The notes: generated by a model from the sequence alone, not told the origin. Shown: positions 9,911 to 19,484, numbered from the stretch's first letter. The stretch is DNA of 64,000 bases from Rhizobium oryzicola (GCF_030504645.1 NZ_JAUKWQ010000001.1:806001-870000), one strand, 5' to 3'. Program-made: numbers and translations.

Positions 9911-10173
9911 GCAAGATAGGCGCGGCCTTTCCAAAACCGCTTAAAAATCAGGGTTAAGAAATTTCTGCGTCTTTGGATGGTTAGCGAAAGTCAAGCGCCC
10001 ATCCTTTCTCGAAAGTGAATAGGAACAGTTGTGTTTTGCACTGGCACGAAAATCGCCACGAAACAGGTCCACGCAAGTCTGGCGTGAAAAACTGAGACAG
10101 GAATTCCTTAAACTTCGTTCACGTATAATGCCGCGGTGAATGAGCGGACCAAAACCATCGAAGGGCCCCCGTC
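9911..10173. other. Divergent promoter region
   Basis: This stretch carries the promoters of the DUF6101 gene (minus) and the DUF1217 gene (plus). With the structured leader it makes a 336-base gene-free gap. AAGGG near 10162 is the probable ribosome site for the plus-strand gene. I see no other firm signal. Confidence 0.4.
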
Positions 10174-12471
10174 ATGGTATCGACCTACCTCAGTTATAAT
10201 ATGGTGACGCGTGATCTTCAGACTTCGCTGAAGCGCGTGGCCAATGACTCGCAGGTTGCCGCCAATCGGAAATATTACGAAGAGAACATCGGCAAGGTGA
10301 AAACCGTCGATGACTTCATGGGCGACTATCGTCTCTATTCCTACGCCATGAAAGCCTATGGCCTGGAAGACATGACCTACGCCAAAGCCTTTATGCAGAA
10401 GGTTCTGGAAAGCGACCTGAGCGACCAGAACAGCTTTGCCAACAAGCTGACGGATTCGCGTTATCGCGATTTCGCACAGGCTTTTAATTTCAAGGAAAGC
10501 GGCGCCACCGCCCAGACTTCCGTGCAGACGGATACGATGCTGGGGCTCTATACGCAGACCATGGCCGACCAGGGCGACGCGGTCACCACGGATAGCAAAT
10601 ATTTCAGTAGCATGATGGACCAGATCGGCAATGTGAACGATCTGCTCAATGACGACCGTTTGCGCCAGTATCTGTTCAAGTCCTACGGGATTGACGACAA
10701 CTACTACTCGCGTGATCTGATCACCGGCGTGCTGTCGAGCGATACGTCCGATCCCAACAGCTATATCAACAAGACGCTCGGCCCTCAGAAGGACGCCGTC
10801 AACGCGCAATTGCAGGATGCGCAGACGCGTTATAATGCGGCCACCAATGCCACCGATCAGGCGAATATCAATGCAGAAATCCAGCTGTACAGTGGCCAGC
10901 TGGCCAGCCTGCAGAAATATTACGACATGGCAGATGCGTTCCAGTTCAACGCCGATGGCTCCGTTCCTGCAGGTGGTGCGCAGACGGCCGCGCAAAAGGT
11001 GACCATCAACGATCTCTATCTGAGCAAGCAGGATCGTCTATCGACGGCAACGGCTCTAAACGAGACGGCCTATTTCAAGCAGCAGATGTCAAAGGTAACG
11101 GGCATCGGCGCCATCTTCGCCGATGATCGCCTCTATTCTTACATCAAGACCGCCTTCAATCAGGGGCCGGGCGTGACGTCGGATATGATCGCGAGCATTC
11201 TCAAGAGTGACCTGAGTGACCCCAACAGCTATGCCAATGTCAATGGTAAGGCTGATCCCAACATCCTGGCCATGGCCAAGGCGTTCAATTTCAGGACGGA
11301 CGGCACCGTCGACGCCGGTCAGGCAGTCACTGACGCCCAGCTGGATACGATCTCAAACGGTTACTATTCCTTTTACAACGACAATCAGGACGCGGCAGAC
11401 GACAAGGCGGCGCAGCTTTACAAGACCGCCTTGGCCGATGTGAAGTCCGTCGATACCTTCCTCAGCACCGCAAACGTGCGCGATTTCGCACTGAAGGCTA
11501 TCGGTGTGGACCCGACCACCGTATCGAATTTCGAGCTACGCAAGATCCTGACCAGCGATCTCAGCGACAAGAATAGTTACGTCAATACGCTTGGCGACGA
11601 TCGCTATGTCACCTTGGTCAAGGCGTTCAACTTCAACAGCTCGGGCGATGTTAGCACGCCGCTGACGGCTCAATCGACCGGCGTCATCACCGCGATTGGC
11701 TCGGACTACACAATCCAGAAGACCCGTTTCCTCACAGGAACGGATCTCGACAAGGCAAAGTCTGATGCGAGCACGGAAGTCGGCTATTATTCCGAGCAGA
11801 TGCAGAAGATCCAGAATGTAACGGACTTCGTCAATGACGATCGTCTGGTGAATGTGCTTCTTACCTCCTACGGTATCGATCCGAAGAGCGTGACCAAAGA
11901 CTTTCTGAAGCAGGTCTTCACATCCGATCTGAACAGCTCCAGCAGCTTCGCAAATCAGCAGACCAATTCCGTCTGGGCCGAAATGCGCGGCTCTCTCAAC
12001 TTTGACGCCTCCGGAAACCTGTCGAAGGCGGATAGTGTCGGCATTCAGACCAAGGGCAAGCTGCTGGAGACGGAGAACAAGTACAATCGCCAGAGCCTGG
12101 AAGAAATCCAGGGTGAGGCGAATAATGGTGTGCGTCTGGCCCTCTATTTTGAACGCATGTCGAAAACAATAACCAGCGCTTACGACATTCTGGCCGATGG
12201 CGCTTTGGCTGAATTCTTCCGGGTGACCTTCCAGCTGCCAGACAGCATCGGCAGCCTGAACGTCGACAAGCAGGCGGAGCTTGTCCAGAAGTACATGCCG
12301 ATGGAAGACATGAAAGACCCGGACAAGGTCAAGAAGCTCATCAACAAGTTCACCGCGCTCTATGACATGCAGAATTCAAGCGCGAGCTCGTCAGCGCTTT
12401 CCATCTTGAACGGTAGTGCCGGAAGCAGCGGTATCAGCTCTGATACGCTGGCGGCACTGAACGCGCGATAA
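10174..12471 (+). CDS. DUF1217 repeat protein, probably flagellum-associated
   Basis: The 765-residue protein is built of five recognisable DUF1217 repeats and a decayed sixth. Each has a helix F..D.RL..Y..K.YG.D, then a signature like SDLSDPNSYAN (near residues 80, 188, 344, 462 and 582), then AxAFNF..SG. There is no signal peptide. The N-terminal LSYNMVTRDLQTSLKRVAND and the Ser/Ala-rich C-terminus resemble flagellin-like exported proteins. DUF1217 genes often lie in alphaproteobacterial flagellar clusters. Here no flagellar gene is adjacent, so the flagellar link is from family knowledge only. Convergent with the FAD oxidase gene. Confidence 0.85.
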   Translation: MVSTYLSYNMVTRDLQTSLKRVANDSQVAANRKYYEENIGKVKTVDDFMGDYRLYSYAMKAYGLEDMTYAKAFMQKVLESDLSDQNSFANKLTDSRYRDFAQAFNFKESGATAQTSVQTDTMLGLYTQTMADQGDAVTTDSKYFSSMMDQIGNVNDLLNDDRLRQYLFKSYGIDDNYYSRDLITGVLSSDTSDPNSYINKTLGPQKDAVNAQLQDAQTRYNAATNATDQANINAEIQLYSGQLASLQKYYDMADAFQFNADGSVPAGGAQTAAQKVTINDLYLSKQDRLSTATALNETAYFKQQMSKVTGIGAIFADDRLYSYIKTAFNQGPGVTSDMIASILKSDLSDPNSYANVNGKADPNILAMAKAFNFRTDGTVDAGQAVTDAQLDTISNGYYSFYNDNQDAADDKAAQLYKTALADVKSVDTFLSTANVRDFALKAIGVDPTTVSNFELRKILTSDLSDKNSYVNTLGDDRYVTLVKAFNFNSSGDVSTPLTAQSTGVITAIGSDYTIQKTRFLTGTDLDKAKSDASTEVGYYSEQMQKIQNVTDFVNDDRLVNVLLTSYGIDPKSVTKDFLKQVFTSDLNSSSSFANQQTNSVWAEMRGSLNFDASGNLSKADSVGIQTKGKLLETENKYNRQSLEEIQGEANNGVRLALYFERMSKTITSAYDILADGALAEFFRVTFQLPDSIGSLNVDKQAELVQKYMPMEDMKDPDKVKKLINKFTALYDMQNSSASSSALSILNGSAGSSGISSDTLAALNAR

Positions 12472-12489
12472 TCTTCGCCCGATCAGGCT

Positions 12490-13920
12490 CTAGACAGAGA
12501 CAACCTTGCCTGGGTTCATGATCCCGGCCGGGTCGAAGGCGTGCTTGATCCGCCGCATCAGATCGATCTCGATCTCCGGACGGATGTGTGCCAGCTCGTC
12601 CCGCTTCAACTGGCCGATGCCGTGTTCGGCTGAAATCGAGCCACCTGCCTCCAGAACGATGCCGTGGACGATGGCATTGATCTCGCGCCAGCGCGCGATG
12701 AATTCCGCCTTGTCGGCGCCGACCGGCTGGGAAATATTGTAGTGGATGTTGCCATCGCCGAGATGGCCGAAGGCGCAGACGCGTGCGCCCGGCATGGCAG
12801 CGAGAACGGCTTTTTCAGCTTCTGCCATGAAGCTCGGAATCTTCGAGATCGGCACGGATACGTCGTGCTTGATCGATCCGCCCTCCGGCTTCTGCGCATC
12901 CGACATGCTCTCGCGCATGTGCCAGAGTGCCTTCTGCTGAGCAACCGAGCTTGCAATCACGGCGTCTTCGATCAGCCCTGCTTCGAAGCCCTGTTCCAGC
13001 AATGTCTGCACCATGGTCTCGGCAGTTGCCGCGGAGTCATTGGTGGAGATGTCGATCAGCGTGTACCAGGCATGTGGGTTCTCCAGCGGGTCGCGGACAC
13101 CTTGAATATGGCGTGTGGTGAAATCGATGCCGATGCGCGGCATCAGCTCGAAACCCGTCAGCGCCGTGCCGCAAAGGTTGGAGGCCTTTTCGAACAGCTT
13201 CAGCGCGGCATCAGGTGAAGCCAGCCCGGCAAACGCCACCTGATGGCCCGCCGGCTGCGGGAAGAGTTTGAGAACCGCTGCGGTAATGATACCGAGCGTG
13301 CCTTCCGCGCCGATGAAGAGGTCGCGCAGGTCGTAACCTGTATTATCCTTCTTCAGGCGGCGAAGCCCGTTCCAGATTTCACCGGTCGGCAGAACCACTT
13401 CCAGCCCCAGGCACAGGTTGCGCATGTTGCCATAGGCGAGAACGGCGGTGCCGCCGGCATTGGTGGAAAGATTGCCGCCGATGCGGCAGCTGCCTTCGGA
13501 GCCAAGCGAGAGCGGAAACATGCGGCCAACCGCATCCGCCGCTTTATGAACATCCGCCAGAATGCATCCCCCTTCCGCCACCAGCACATTGGCGACAGGA
13601 TCGACATCGCGGATACGGTTCATCCGTTCCAGCGAGAGGATCAGCTGGCTGCCGTCTTCGCTCGGCGTCTGCCCGCCAACAAGGCCAGTGTTCCCGGTTT
13701 GCGGCACGATTGCCGTGCCGGTTTCGCTGGCGAGCTTCAGGATGGCCGAGACCTCTTCCGTCGAGGCGGGTTTCAGCAGCAGCGGCGACTTGCCGTGATA
13801 AAGGCCGCGGTTTTCGATGAGGCGTGGCGCGAGGTCCTGCGCACTTCGAAGAACATTCGCCTCCCCCACGATGGCTGCAAAGCGGTCCAGAAGTTCGGGG
13901 GAGGGGGCAGTTCCAGTCAT
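12490..13920 (-). CDS. FAD-binding oxidoreductase (D-2-hydroxyglutarate/D-lactate dehydrogenase type)
   Basis: This flavoenzyme oxidises a D-2-hydroxyacid. The 476 residues carry an N-terminal FAD-binding PCMH domain with PQTGNTGLVGGQ, LSTNAGGTAVLAYGNMR and IGAEGTLGIITAAVLKL. The C-terminal FAD-oxidase domain shows FGHLGDGNIHYN and SAEHGIGQLKR, typical of D-2-hydroxyglutarate and D-lactate dehydrogenases. Substrate cannot be fixed. The start at 13920 has AAGGAC about ten bases upstream; the longer frame is rejected because it runs into the preceding gene. It lies 13 bases after the Sua5-type gene, so the two are probably co-transcribed. Confidence 0.9.
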   Translation of the reverse strand: MTGTAPSPELLDRFAAIVGEANVLRSAQDLAPRLIENRGLYHGKSPLLLKPASTEEVSAILKLASETGTAIVPQTGNTGLVGGQTPSEDGSQLILSLERMNRIRDVDPVANVLVAEGGCILADVHKAADAVGRMFPLSLGSEGSCRIGGNLSTNAGGTAVLAYGNMRNLCLGLEVVLPTGEIWNGLRRLKKDNTGYDLRDLFIGAEGTLGIITAAVLKLFPQPAGHQVAFAGLASPDAALKLFEKASNLCGTALTGFELMPRIGIDFTTRHIQGVRDPLENPHAWYTLIDISTNDSAATAETMVQTLLEQGFEAGLIEDAVIASSVAQQKALWHMRESMSDAQKPEGGSIKHDVSVPISKIPSFMAEAEKAVLAAMPGARVCAFGHLGDGNIHYNISQPVGADKAEFIARWREINAIVHGIVLEAGGSISAEHGIGQLKRDELAHIRPEIEIDLMRRIKHAFDPAGIMNPGKVVSV

Positions 13921-13933
13921 GGGATGTTCGTCC

Positions 13934-14911
13934 TTATTCGCGTGGGGCAGCGGCGCGCTGAAGCCTGTCGTTGATCGCCTCACCCAGTCCATGTGAAGGA
14001 ATGGCGGTGACTGCAATTGCCTTCGCGCCTGTGGCATCGGCAAGCTTCAGATAGGAAAACAGGTTGGCGGCTGCCTCTGCCAAATCGCCGCGGGGGCTGA
14101 GATCGAACATGCCGGCAGCCTGCGCTTCGCCGATAACCGAAACATTGGCGAATTTGATTAGCGCTTCGCCTGATGAAACGGAGGTTGCATTCAGCCGCAC
14201 ATCGGCGCCGGGCGCGTAATGAGAAGCGAGCATGCCCGGTGCTTCGATGGTGGCGGAAGGACCGTCGGGCCGCAGAAGCGTAACGCCAAGCAGCGCCTCG
14301 ATCGCCTCGGCGGAAATGCCGCCCGGGCGCAGTAGACGAACGTTGCCGCCCTCGACGCGAATGATGGTTGACTCGACGCCCACAGGCGCACTGCCGCCAT
14401 CCAGGATCAGGGTCAGCTTTTCGCCGAGATCCTCGAATACATGCGCTGCCGTCGTTGGGCTGACCTGACCGGATGTATTGGCGCTGGGGGCTGCGAGCGG
14501 CCGCCCGAACCGGCGGATCACATCAGCCATCGATCCCTTCGGCACCCGCACACCGACCGTATCGAGGCCGGCTGTTGCCAGATCATGGATGGCGCTTTCC
14601 GGCTTGCGGGGCAGGACGAGTGTCAGCGGTCCGGGCCAAAAGGCTTCCGCGAGCTTTAGGGACAATGGGTCGAATTCTACGTGCTGCTCGGCCATGGCGA
14701 GATCAGCCATATGCGAGATAAGCGGGTTGAAGCGCGGGCGGCCCTTGGTTTCATAGATGCGCGTGACGGCAGCCGGATTGGTCGCATCTGCTGCAAGCCC
14801 GTACACGGTTTCCGTCGGCAGAGCGATCGGCAGGCCTTCACCGAGACGCGCGCAGGCTTCGCGAAGCGCGTCCTCGGGAAATTCGGCGATGTCGATGATC
14901 CGTGCTGCCAT
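13934..14911 (-). CDS. L-threonylcarbamoyladenylate synthase (Sua5 type)
   Basis: The enzyme makes threonylcarbamoyl-AMP from threonine, bicarbonate and ATP, the first step of the t6A modification of ANN-decoding tRNAs. The YrdC domain shows ALPTETVYGLAADA, KGRPRFNPLISH, PGPLTLVLPR, APSANTSGQVSPTTA and LDGGSAPVGVESTI. A linker with EAPGMLASHYAPGADVRL leads to the C-terminal Sua5 domain (about 230-325), so this is the long Sua5 form, not the short TsaC. The ATG at 14911 gives 325 residues with a weak ribosome site; upstream in-frame codons overlap the next gene and are less likely. Confidence 0.93.
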   Translation of the reverse strand: MAARIIDIAEFPEDALREACARLGEGLPIALPTETVYGLAADATNPAAVTRIYETKGRPRFNPLISHMADLAMAEQHVEFDPLSLKLAEAFWPGPLTLVLPRKPESAIHDLATAGLDTVGVRVPKGSMADVIRRFGRPLAAPSANTSGQVSPTTAAHVFEDLGEKLTLILDGGSAPVGVESTIIRVEGGNVRLLRPGGISAEAIEALLGVTLLRPDGPSATIEAPGMLASHYAPGADVRLNATSVSSGEALIKFANVSVIGEAQAAGMFDLSPRGDLAEAAANLFSYLKLADATGAKAIAVTAIPSHGLGEAINDRLQRAAAPRE

Positions 14912-14960
14912 AATGGCAGGTGCATAGCGCCAAAGCTTGGCCTCGCGCAACCGTTTCGCG

Positions 14961-15572
14961 TCACATCCGCTTGATGATTTCCCGTAGCATGTTGTTGTGG
15001 GCCCCAAGCAGCAGCACGTTCTTCAAAGCCTCCTGCGGGTCCGTCGTCTTGAAGAGTACCCCGTTGCCCCTCACGGCACGATTGACGCGCACGCCCCGGG
15101 TTTCCGGTTCGCCTTCGATCGCGACGGCGAAATACATGCGGCCGTAATCATTGCGAATGCGCTCGAAGAACTGTTCCGCCTCGCCGATCTCGGAGAGGAA
15201 GTTGCACATGTAGAAAGACCAGCTGATCGGCAGGTGCCCGAAATGCGTGCTGGACGCCGTGACGTGGCAGTAGCCGAGATGCGGGCGCTCATCGAGCGAC
15301 CGACTGAAGACGATCTTCGGAAACTGGATCGAGCGGTGAACGGCGTTGATCCGCTCATGCGTCTTCTCGCCTGCGGCCGCAAGCTTCTTTTCGGTCCGCT
15401 CAGCCACCTCTTCATAGGTGAGGTAACGCTTCTCCGTGGGAAGCCAGTCCTCCCTTTGTCGGGAGATACGGCCTGTGCGCAAAAATTCCGAATGAGAAGC
15501 AGTCTTTGCCTTCGGCGCGGCGGGTTTCAGCGCGCTCGCATCGAAATATCTGAGTCTCGTCTTGGTCGCCAT
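14961..15572 (-). CDS. Conserved protein of unknown function
   Basis: The 203-residue protein is soluble, with a basic N-terminus (MATKTRLRYFDASALKPAAPK), a charged segment EKRYLTYEEVAERTEKKL, and a more compact C-terminal half with PHLGYCHVTASSTHFGHLPISWSFYM and EAEQFFERIRNDYGRMYFAVAIEGEP. It looks like a real conserved gene: codon use matches the neighbours and GGAG lies about ten bases before the chosen ATG at 15572. I do not recognise the family. It is divergent from gbcA and lies 49 bases upstream of the Sua5-type gene on the same strand. Confidence 0.75.
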   Translation of the reverse strand: MATKTRLRYFDASALKPAAPKAKTASHSEFLRTGRISRQREDWLPTEKRYLTYEEVAERTEKKLAAAGEKTHERINAVHRSIQFPKIVFSRSLDERPHLGYCHVTASSTHFGHLPISWSFYMCNFLSEIGEAEQFFERIRNDYGRMYFAVAIEGEPETRGVRVNRAVRGNGVLFKTTDPQEALKNVLLLGAHNNMLREIIKRM

Positions 15573-15750
15573 GCATCTGCACTCCAGCACTACCGGCGAA
15601 GTTTAGTAAATGATCCTTAACGGTGGCTTGCGTCATGAACGGATGCTTGCGATGTTCTTTTTGCGTCGTAACCGTCACTTGCAGCGACGAGAACTGCAGG
15701 GGAAAACCTCTTGGTTTGCAATGCATAGCGGCTGTTTGCCGTGCTTCGCC

Positions 15751-15791
15751 ATGTCGCATTTTGTCGTCAATGCGGAATACGATGTCGCATT
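15751..15791. promoter_or_regulatory. Candidate regulator site upstream of gbcA
   Basis: ATGTCGCATT occurs twice (15751-15760 and 15782-15791), 31 bases apart, about three helix turns. An inverted half AATGCG at 15769-15774 also pairs with the second copy. It sits 92-132 bases before the gbcA start. Apart from this, the 310-base gap 15573-15882 shows nothing further that I can name. Confidence 0.4.
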
Positions 15792-15882
15792 GTCATGGCA
15801 GGAAAGGCCGGATGCTCGGCTATACAGAAAACAGATGATCGCGGGTGTCGCGTTGCGTGTGCGGCACAGAGAGGAGCGGAAG

Positions 15883-17124
15883 ATGGATATTCGCAATACG
15901 GTGCTGCGGCAGCTGAAAAACCGCAATGAAGGTTTCAGCCTTGAGCAGCCCTTCTATATCGACCAGGACTATTTCCGTCTCGACCTCGAAATGATCTGGT
16001 ATCGCGACTGGCTGTTCATGGGCCATGACTGCGAGATCCCGAAGGCCGGCAATTACTTCACCGTTCAGATCGGGGATTACCCCGTCGTCATCGTGCGCGG
16101 CCGCGACAAGGTTATCCGCGCCTTCCACAACACCTGCCGCCACCGCGGTCACCGCGTCTGCACGCAGGAAAAGGGCGCTTCCGCCAAGCTCGTCTGCCCC
16201 TATCATCAATGGACTTACGACCTTGATGGCTCGCTGGTCTTCGCCCGCCAGATGGGCGAGGATTTCGACAAGTCGCAGTTCGGCATGAAGACCGTGCATT
16301 GCGAAGTGGTGGCCGGTTACATCTTCATCTGTCTTGCCAATGAGGCGCCGGATTTCGCGCCCGTTCGAGCAACGATCGAACCCTATATGGCGCCGCATCG
16401 CCTGTCGGAAACCAAGGTCGCTCACAAGAACACGATTATCGAGAAGGGCAACTGGAAGCTCGTCTGGGAAAACAACCGCGAGTGCTACCACTGCGCTGGC
16501 AACCATCCGGAACTCTGCCGCACCTATCCGGAAGCGCCGAGTGCAACGGGCGTGCAGGGCGCTGCCGAAGATCCCTTCATTTCCGAACACTGGCAGCGTT
16601 GCGAGGCAGCCGGTCTGCCGTCCGCGTTCAACATGCACCAGAGCGGCCAGTTCCGCGTGGCGCGTATGCCGCTGGTGGAAGATGCCGAAAGCTACACCAT
16701 GACCGGCAAGCGGGCCGTCAAGCGCCCGCTCTCCGATGACGTGACGATCTCTCATATCGGCACCATGCTGCTGTTCCATTATCCCACCACCTGGAACCAC
16801 CTCTTGGGCGACCACGCGATTTCCTTCCGCGTTCTGCCGATCTCGGCGGAGGAAACCGCCGTCACAACGACCTGGCTGGTCCACAAGGATGCGGTGGAAG
16901 GCGTCGACTACGACCTGGAAGAGTTGACCCACGTCTGGAACATGACCAACGATCAGGACCGGTCCATCGTCGAGGAAAACGCCTTCGGCATCCGCTCGCC
17001 CGCTTATGAACCCGGCCCCTATTCGCCGGACCATGAGGGGGGTGTCATGCAGTTCGTGGAGTGGTACACCAACTTCATGATCGACCGCCTGCAGGGCGAT
17101 GCCAAACTGTCGGCTGTGGCCTGA
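15883..17124 (+). CDS. gbcA: Glycine betaine demethylase, Rieske oxygenase subunit
   Basis: GbcA is the terminal oxygenase that removes a methyl group from glycine betaine, giving dimethylglycine and formaldehyde. The 413 residues show a Rieske centre (Cys85-Arg-His87 and Cys105-Pro-Tyr-His108) and the mononuclear iron site ENNRECYHCAGNHPEL, with His203 and His208 as ligands and an Asp of NDQD near 357-359. Long stretches match my memory of Pseudomonas GbcA, including KLVCPYHQWTY and VHKDAVEGVDYD. The ATG at 15883 follows a strong GAGGAG. The related carnitine and stachydrine oxygenases are the alternatives. Its reductase gbcB follows. Confidence 0.9.
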   Translation: MDIRNTVLRQLKNRNEGFSLEQPFYIDQDYFRLDLEMIWYRDWLFMGHDCEIPKAGNYFTVQIGDYPVVIVRGRDKVIRAFHNTCRHRGHRVCTQEKGASAKLVCPYHQWTYDLDGSLVFARQMGEDFDKSQFGMKTVHCEVVAGYIFICLANEAPDFAPVRATIEPYMAPHRLSETKVAHKNTIIEKGNWKLVWENNRECYHCAGNHPELCRTYPEAPSATGVQGAAEDPFISEHWQRCEAAGLPSAFNMHQSGQFRVARMPLVEDAESYTMTGKRAVKRPLSDDVTISHIGTMLLFHYPTTWNHLLGDHAISFRVLPISAEETAVTTTWLVHKDAVEGVDYDLEELTHVWNMTNDQDRSIVEENAFGIRSPAYEPGPYSPDHEGGVMQFVEWYTNFMIDRLQGDAKLSAVA

Positions 17125-17147
17125 AGACGTATGAACCCGGTGAAGGC

Positions 17148-18230
17148 ATGAGCATGGCGGCCCCCTCCTACCAGCACTTCGACCAGATGCAGTCGTTCAG
17201 CGACCGCCTGCATCTTCTGGAATGCACCTCCGTGACGGAGGAGGCGCCTGATGTGATGACCTTCACCTTCAAGGCGAATAAGCCGGTCTGGTTCCGCTAC
17301 CTGCCCGGCCAGTTCGTGACACTGGAAATTCCGGTCGGGCCCGAACCAGTCATGCGCACCTATACGCTGTCCTCCAGCCCATCGCGGCCCTATGCGGTCG
17401 CGGTGACGGTCAAGGCGCAGAAGGACTCGATCGGTACGCGCTGGATGTTCGAGAACCTGAAGCCGGGTATGACGATCCGCGCCTTCGGTCCGCTCGGCGA
17501 TTTCTCCTATGTGAAGCATCCGGGGGAGAAGTACCTGTTCATCTCCGCCGGGTCCGGCATCACGCCGATGATGTCGATGACCCGCGACATGGCCGACCGC
17601 GCACCCCTTTCGGATATCGTCTTCGTCAATTGTGCCCGCACGCCGGCTGACATCATCTTCCGGCACGAGTTGGAAGGTCTGGCCCAGGTGATGCCGCATC
17701 TCAACCTTGGCTTCGTGGTTGAGCGTGCGGGCCAGTCGCATGCCTGGTCAGGCCTCCGCGGATTTATCGATCGCGCCAAGATTTCGCTGCTGGCGCCGGA
17801 CTTCCTGGAGCGGACAGTCTTCTGCTGCGGACCGGAACCCTTCATGGCTGCAGTCCGTTCTGCACTTGAAAGCGCCGGTTTCGACATGAGCCGCTACCAT
17901 CAGGAAAGCTTCCAGCCCGCTTTGCCTCTCGTCGAAGACGTGCTTTGTGAAGTGGCGGAAGCCGATGCGGCCGCAACGGTGTCCTTTTCCATGTCCGGCA
18001 AGAAGGGCCAGTGCAAGCCAGGCGATACAGTGTTGAAGACAGCCCGGACAAGCGGAGTTCGCATCGGCGCTGCCTGCGAGTCAGGACTTTGCGGCACCTG
18101 CAAGGTACTCCTGCTTTCGGGACAGGTGGATATGAACCACAATGGCGGTATCCTGGACGACGAAATCGAGGAAGGCTATATTCTCGCCTGCTGCTCCCGT
18201 CCGAAGGGCGATATCGAAGTCGAAGCGTGA
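17148..18230 (+). CDS. gbcB: Glycine betaine demethylase, reductase subunit
   Basis: GbcB passes electrons from NAD(P)H to GbcA. It has 360 residues in three parts: a ferredoxin-reductase flavin domain with RTYTLSSSPSRP, a nicotinamide-binding domain with SAGSGITPMMSMTRD and FCCGPEPFM, and a C-terminal plant-type 2Fe-2S domain with the CESGLCGTC cluster loop and a later CCS. It starts 23 bases after gbcA with GAAGG in front, so the two form an operon. I see no GbdR-type activator gene nearby. Confidence 0.9.
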   Translation: MSMAAPSYQHFDQMQSFSDRLHLLECTSVTEEAPDVMTFTFKANKPVWFRYLPGQFVTLEIPVGPEPVMRTYTLSSSPSRPYAVAVTVKAQKDSIGTRWMFENLKPGMTIRAFGPLGDFSYVKHPGEKYLFISAGSGITPMMSMTRDMADRAPLSDIVFVNCARTPADIIFRHELEGLAQVMPHLNLGFVVERAGQSHAWSGLRGFIDRAKISLLAPDFLERTVFCCGPEPFMAAVRSALESAGFDMSRYHQESFQPALPLVEDVLCEVAEADAAATVSFSMSGKKGQCKPGDTVLKTARTSGVRIGAACESGLCGTCKVLLLSGQVDMNHNGGILDDEIEEGYILACCSRPKGDIEVEA

Positions 18231-18323
18231 AGTTGTCCAGTTTCACGTTTCGGTGACGAAAGAGGAACCTTCGCCGGATGCTCTGCGTTTCTTGTTGGAA
18301 CAAGAATCGAGAGGAAACCGAGA

Positions 18324-18830
18324 ATGGGTATTTTTACAAAAAAGCTCGCAGTGCTCGGCACTGCACTTGCCGTCACCGTTGCGGGTCTTGCGCCAGTTCA
18401 GGCGATGCCGCTCGTACCGTCCGCACCTGCTTCGACCGACCGTACGCCGGTCGTAAACGTTCAGTTCAGTTCGGAGCATGGCGATAACCAGCCTTACTAT
18501 CGCCAGTACAATGGTCCTCGCCGCTGGTATGGACGTGATAGTGGATGGAATCGCGGATGGGAAGGTCGCCATGGCGGCTACTACAATGGCTATCGTGGAT
18601 ATCGGCACGCCCGCCCGGGCTATCGCTACCACAACGGTGCTTGGTTCCCGCTGGCAGCTTTTGCGGCTGGCGCCTTGATCGGCGGTGCCGTGCAGTCTGC
18701 ACCGAGCCGCAGCTATGGTGGTAGCCACGTGGCATGGTGCCAGCAGCGCTACAAGACCTATCGGGCCTCCGATAACACTTACGTCGCCAACAGCCGCGGC
18801 GAACGCCGCACCTGTAACGGCCCTTATTAA
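18324..18830 (+). CDS. BA14K family exported protein
   Basis: The 168-residue protein has a signal peptide ending near AMPLVPSA, then a Gly/Tyr/Arg-rich region ([19 protein letters not shown]). A glycine-zipper-like hydrophobic segment ([18 protein letters not shown]) follows, then a C-terminal BA14K domain with two Cys ([17 protein letters not shown]...RRTC). The family is named after a Brucella immunoreactive 14-kDa protein with lectin-like behaviour. Localisation is envelope or surface; function is unclear. A second copy follows after a terminator, indicating tandem duplication. Confidence 0.88.
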   Translation: MGIFTKKLAVLGTALAVTVAGLAPVQAMPLVPSAPASTDRTPVVNVQFSSEHGDNQPYYRQYNGPRRWYGRDSGWNRGWEGRHGGYYNGYRGYRHARPGYRYHNGAWFPLAAFAAGALIGGAVQSAPSRSYGGSHVAWCQQRYKTYRASDNTYVANSRGERRTCNGPY

Positions 18831-18875
18831 AACCGATAGGAGCGGGCTGCATTTAAGCAAGCTCTTCACAAAGCA

Positions 18876-18899
18876 GTGAGCCTCTTGCGAGAGGCTCAC
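18876..18899 (+). terminator. Hairpin terminator between the two BA14K genes
   Basis: Perfect ten-base arms GTGAGCCTCT and AGAGGCTCAC around TGCG. The T-run after it is weak. It would separate transcription of the two tandem genes. Confidence 0.65.
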
Positions 18900-18989
18900 C
18901 ATTAATCCGCCATTCAGGCGCGCAACCATAGCTTTTCATTGATCGTCGGCGCATTTTTCCGCGCGGCGCTATTCAGAAAGGCAGATGAC

Positions 18990-19484
18990 ATGATCAGCTT
19001 CATGAAGAAGTTTTCCCTGTTGGGTCTTTCCGCCGCCATGCTGACGGCGTCGATCCTGCCCTCGCAGGCCATGCCCATGATCTCGGCACCGGCACCGGCA
19101 GTGCCATCAGGCGATGTGGTTCAGGTGCAGTATTGGCGTCATTACGGCGGCCCAGGTTACTGGCGCGGCGGTGGCTATTATCGCCCAAGTCCGTACGCAC
19201 GGCCTGGCTGGTATGGCGGCTATCGCGGCTACCGCTACGAGCGCCCCGGCTACCGATACCATAATGGCTTCTGGTTCCCGCTTGCAGCCTTTGGCGCAGG
19301 CGCCATCATCGGCGGTGCCATTGCGTCTGAGCCACGCTACGTGGCGCCCGCGCCGCGCGCCGCAGGCGTCAATCCGCAGCATTATCAGTATTGTGCTGCC
19401 CGATACCGCTCGTATGACGCCTATTCCAATACCTTCCAGCCCTATAACGGGCCGCGCCAGCAGTGCTACTCGCCATATTATTGA
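18990..19484 (+). CDS. BA14K family exported protein, second copy
   Basis: This is a paralogue of the preceding gene with 164 residues: signal peptide [27 protein letters not shown], a Gly/Tyr/Arg-rich region, the shared [24 protein letters not shown] segment, and a BA14K-type end with [16 protein letters not shown] and a final pair of Cys-containing turns. The middle is richer in Tyr and Pro than in copy one, so the duplication is not recent. AGAAAGG precedes the ATG at 18990. An upstream in-frame ATG at 18939 would bury the signal peptide and is rejected. Confidence 0.87.
   Translation: MISFMKKFSLLGLSAAMLTASILPSQAMPMISAPAPAVPSGDVVQVQYWRHYGGPGYWRGGGYYRPSPYARPGWYGGYRGYRYERPGYRYHNGFWFPLAAFGAGAIIGGAIASEPRYVAPAPRAAGVNPQHYQYCAARYRSYDAYSNTFQPYNGPRQQCYSPYY

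Noticed and set aside
10042-10057. Possible sigma-54 promoter (TGGCAC-N5-TCGC) before the DUF1217 gene
   Set aside because: The -12 element reads TCGC instead of TTGC, no enhancer-binding regulator is nearby, and rhizobial flagellar genes are not generally sigma-54 dependent. One near match in 64 kb is expected by chance.
15610-15882. Longer gbcA frame starting at 15610
   Set aside because: The added 91 residues do not resemble Rieske oxygenases and cover the repeated operator sequence; the ATG at 15883 has a strong GAGGAG.
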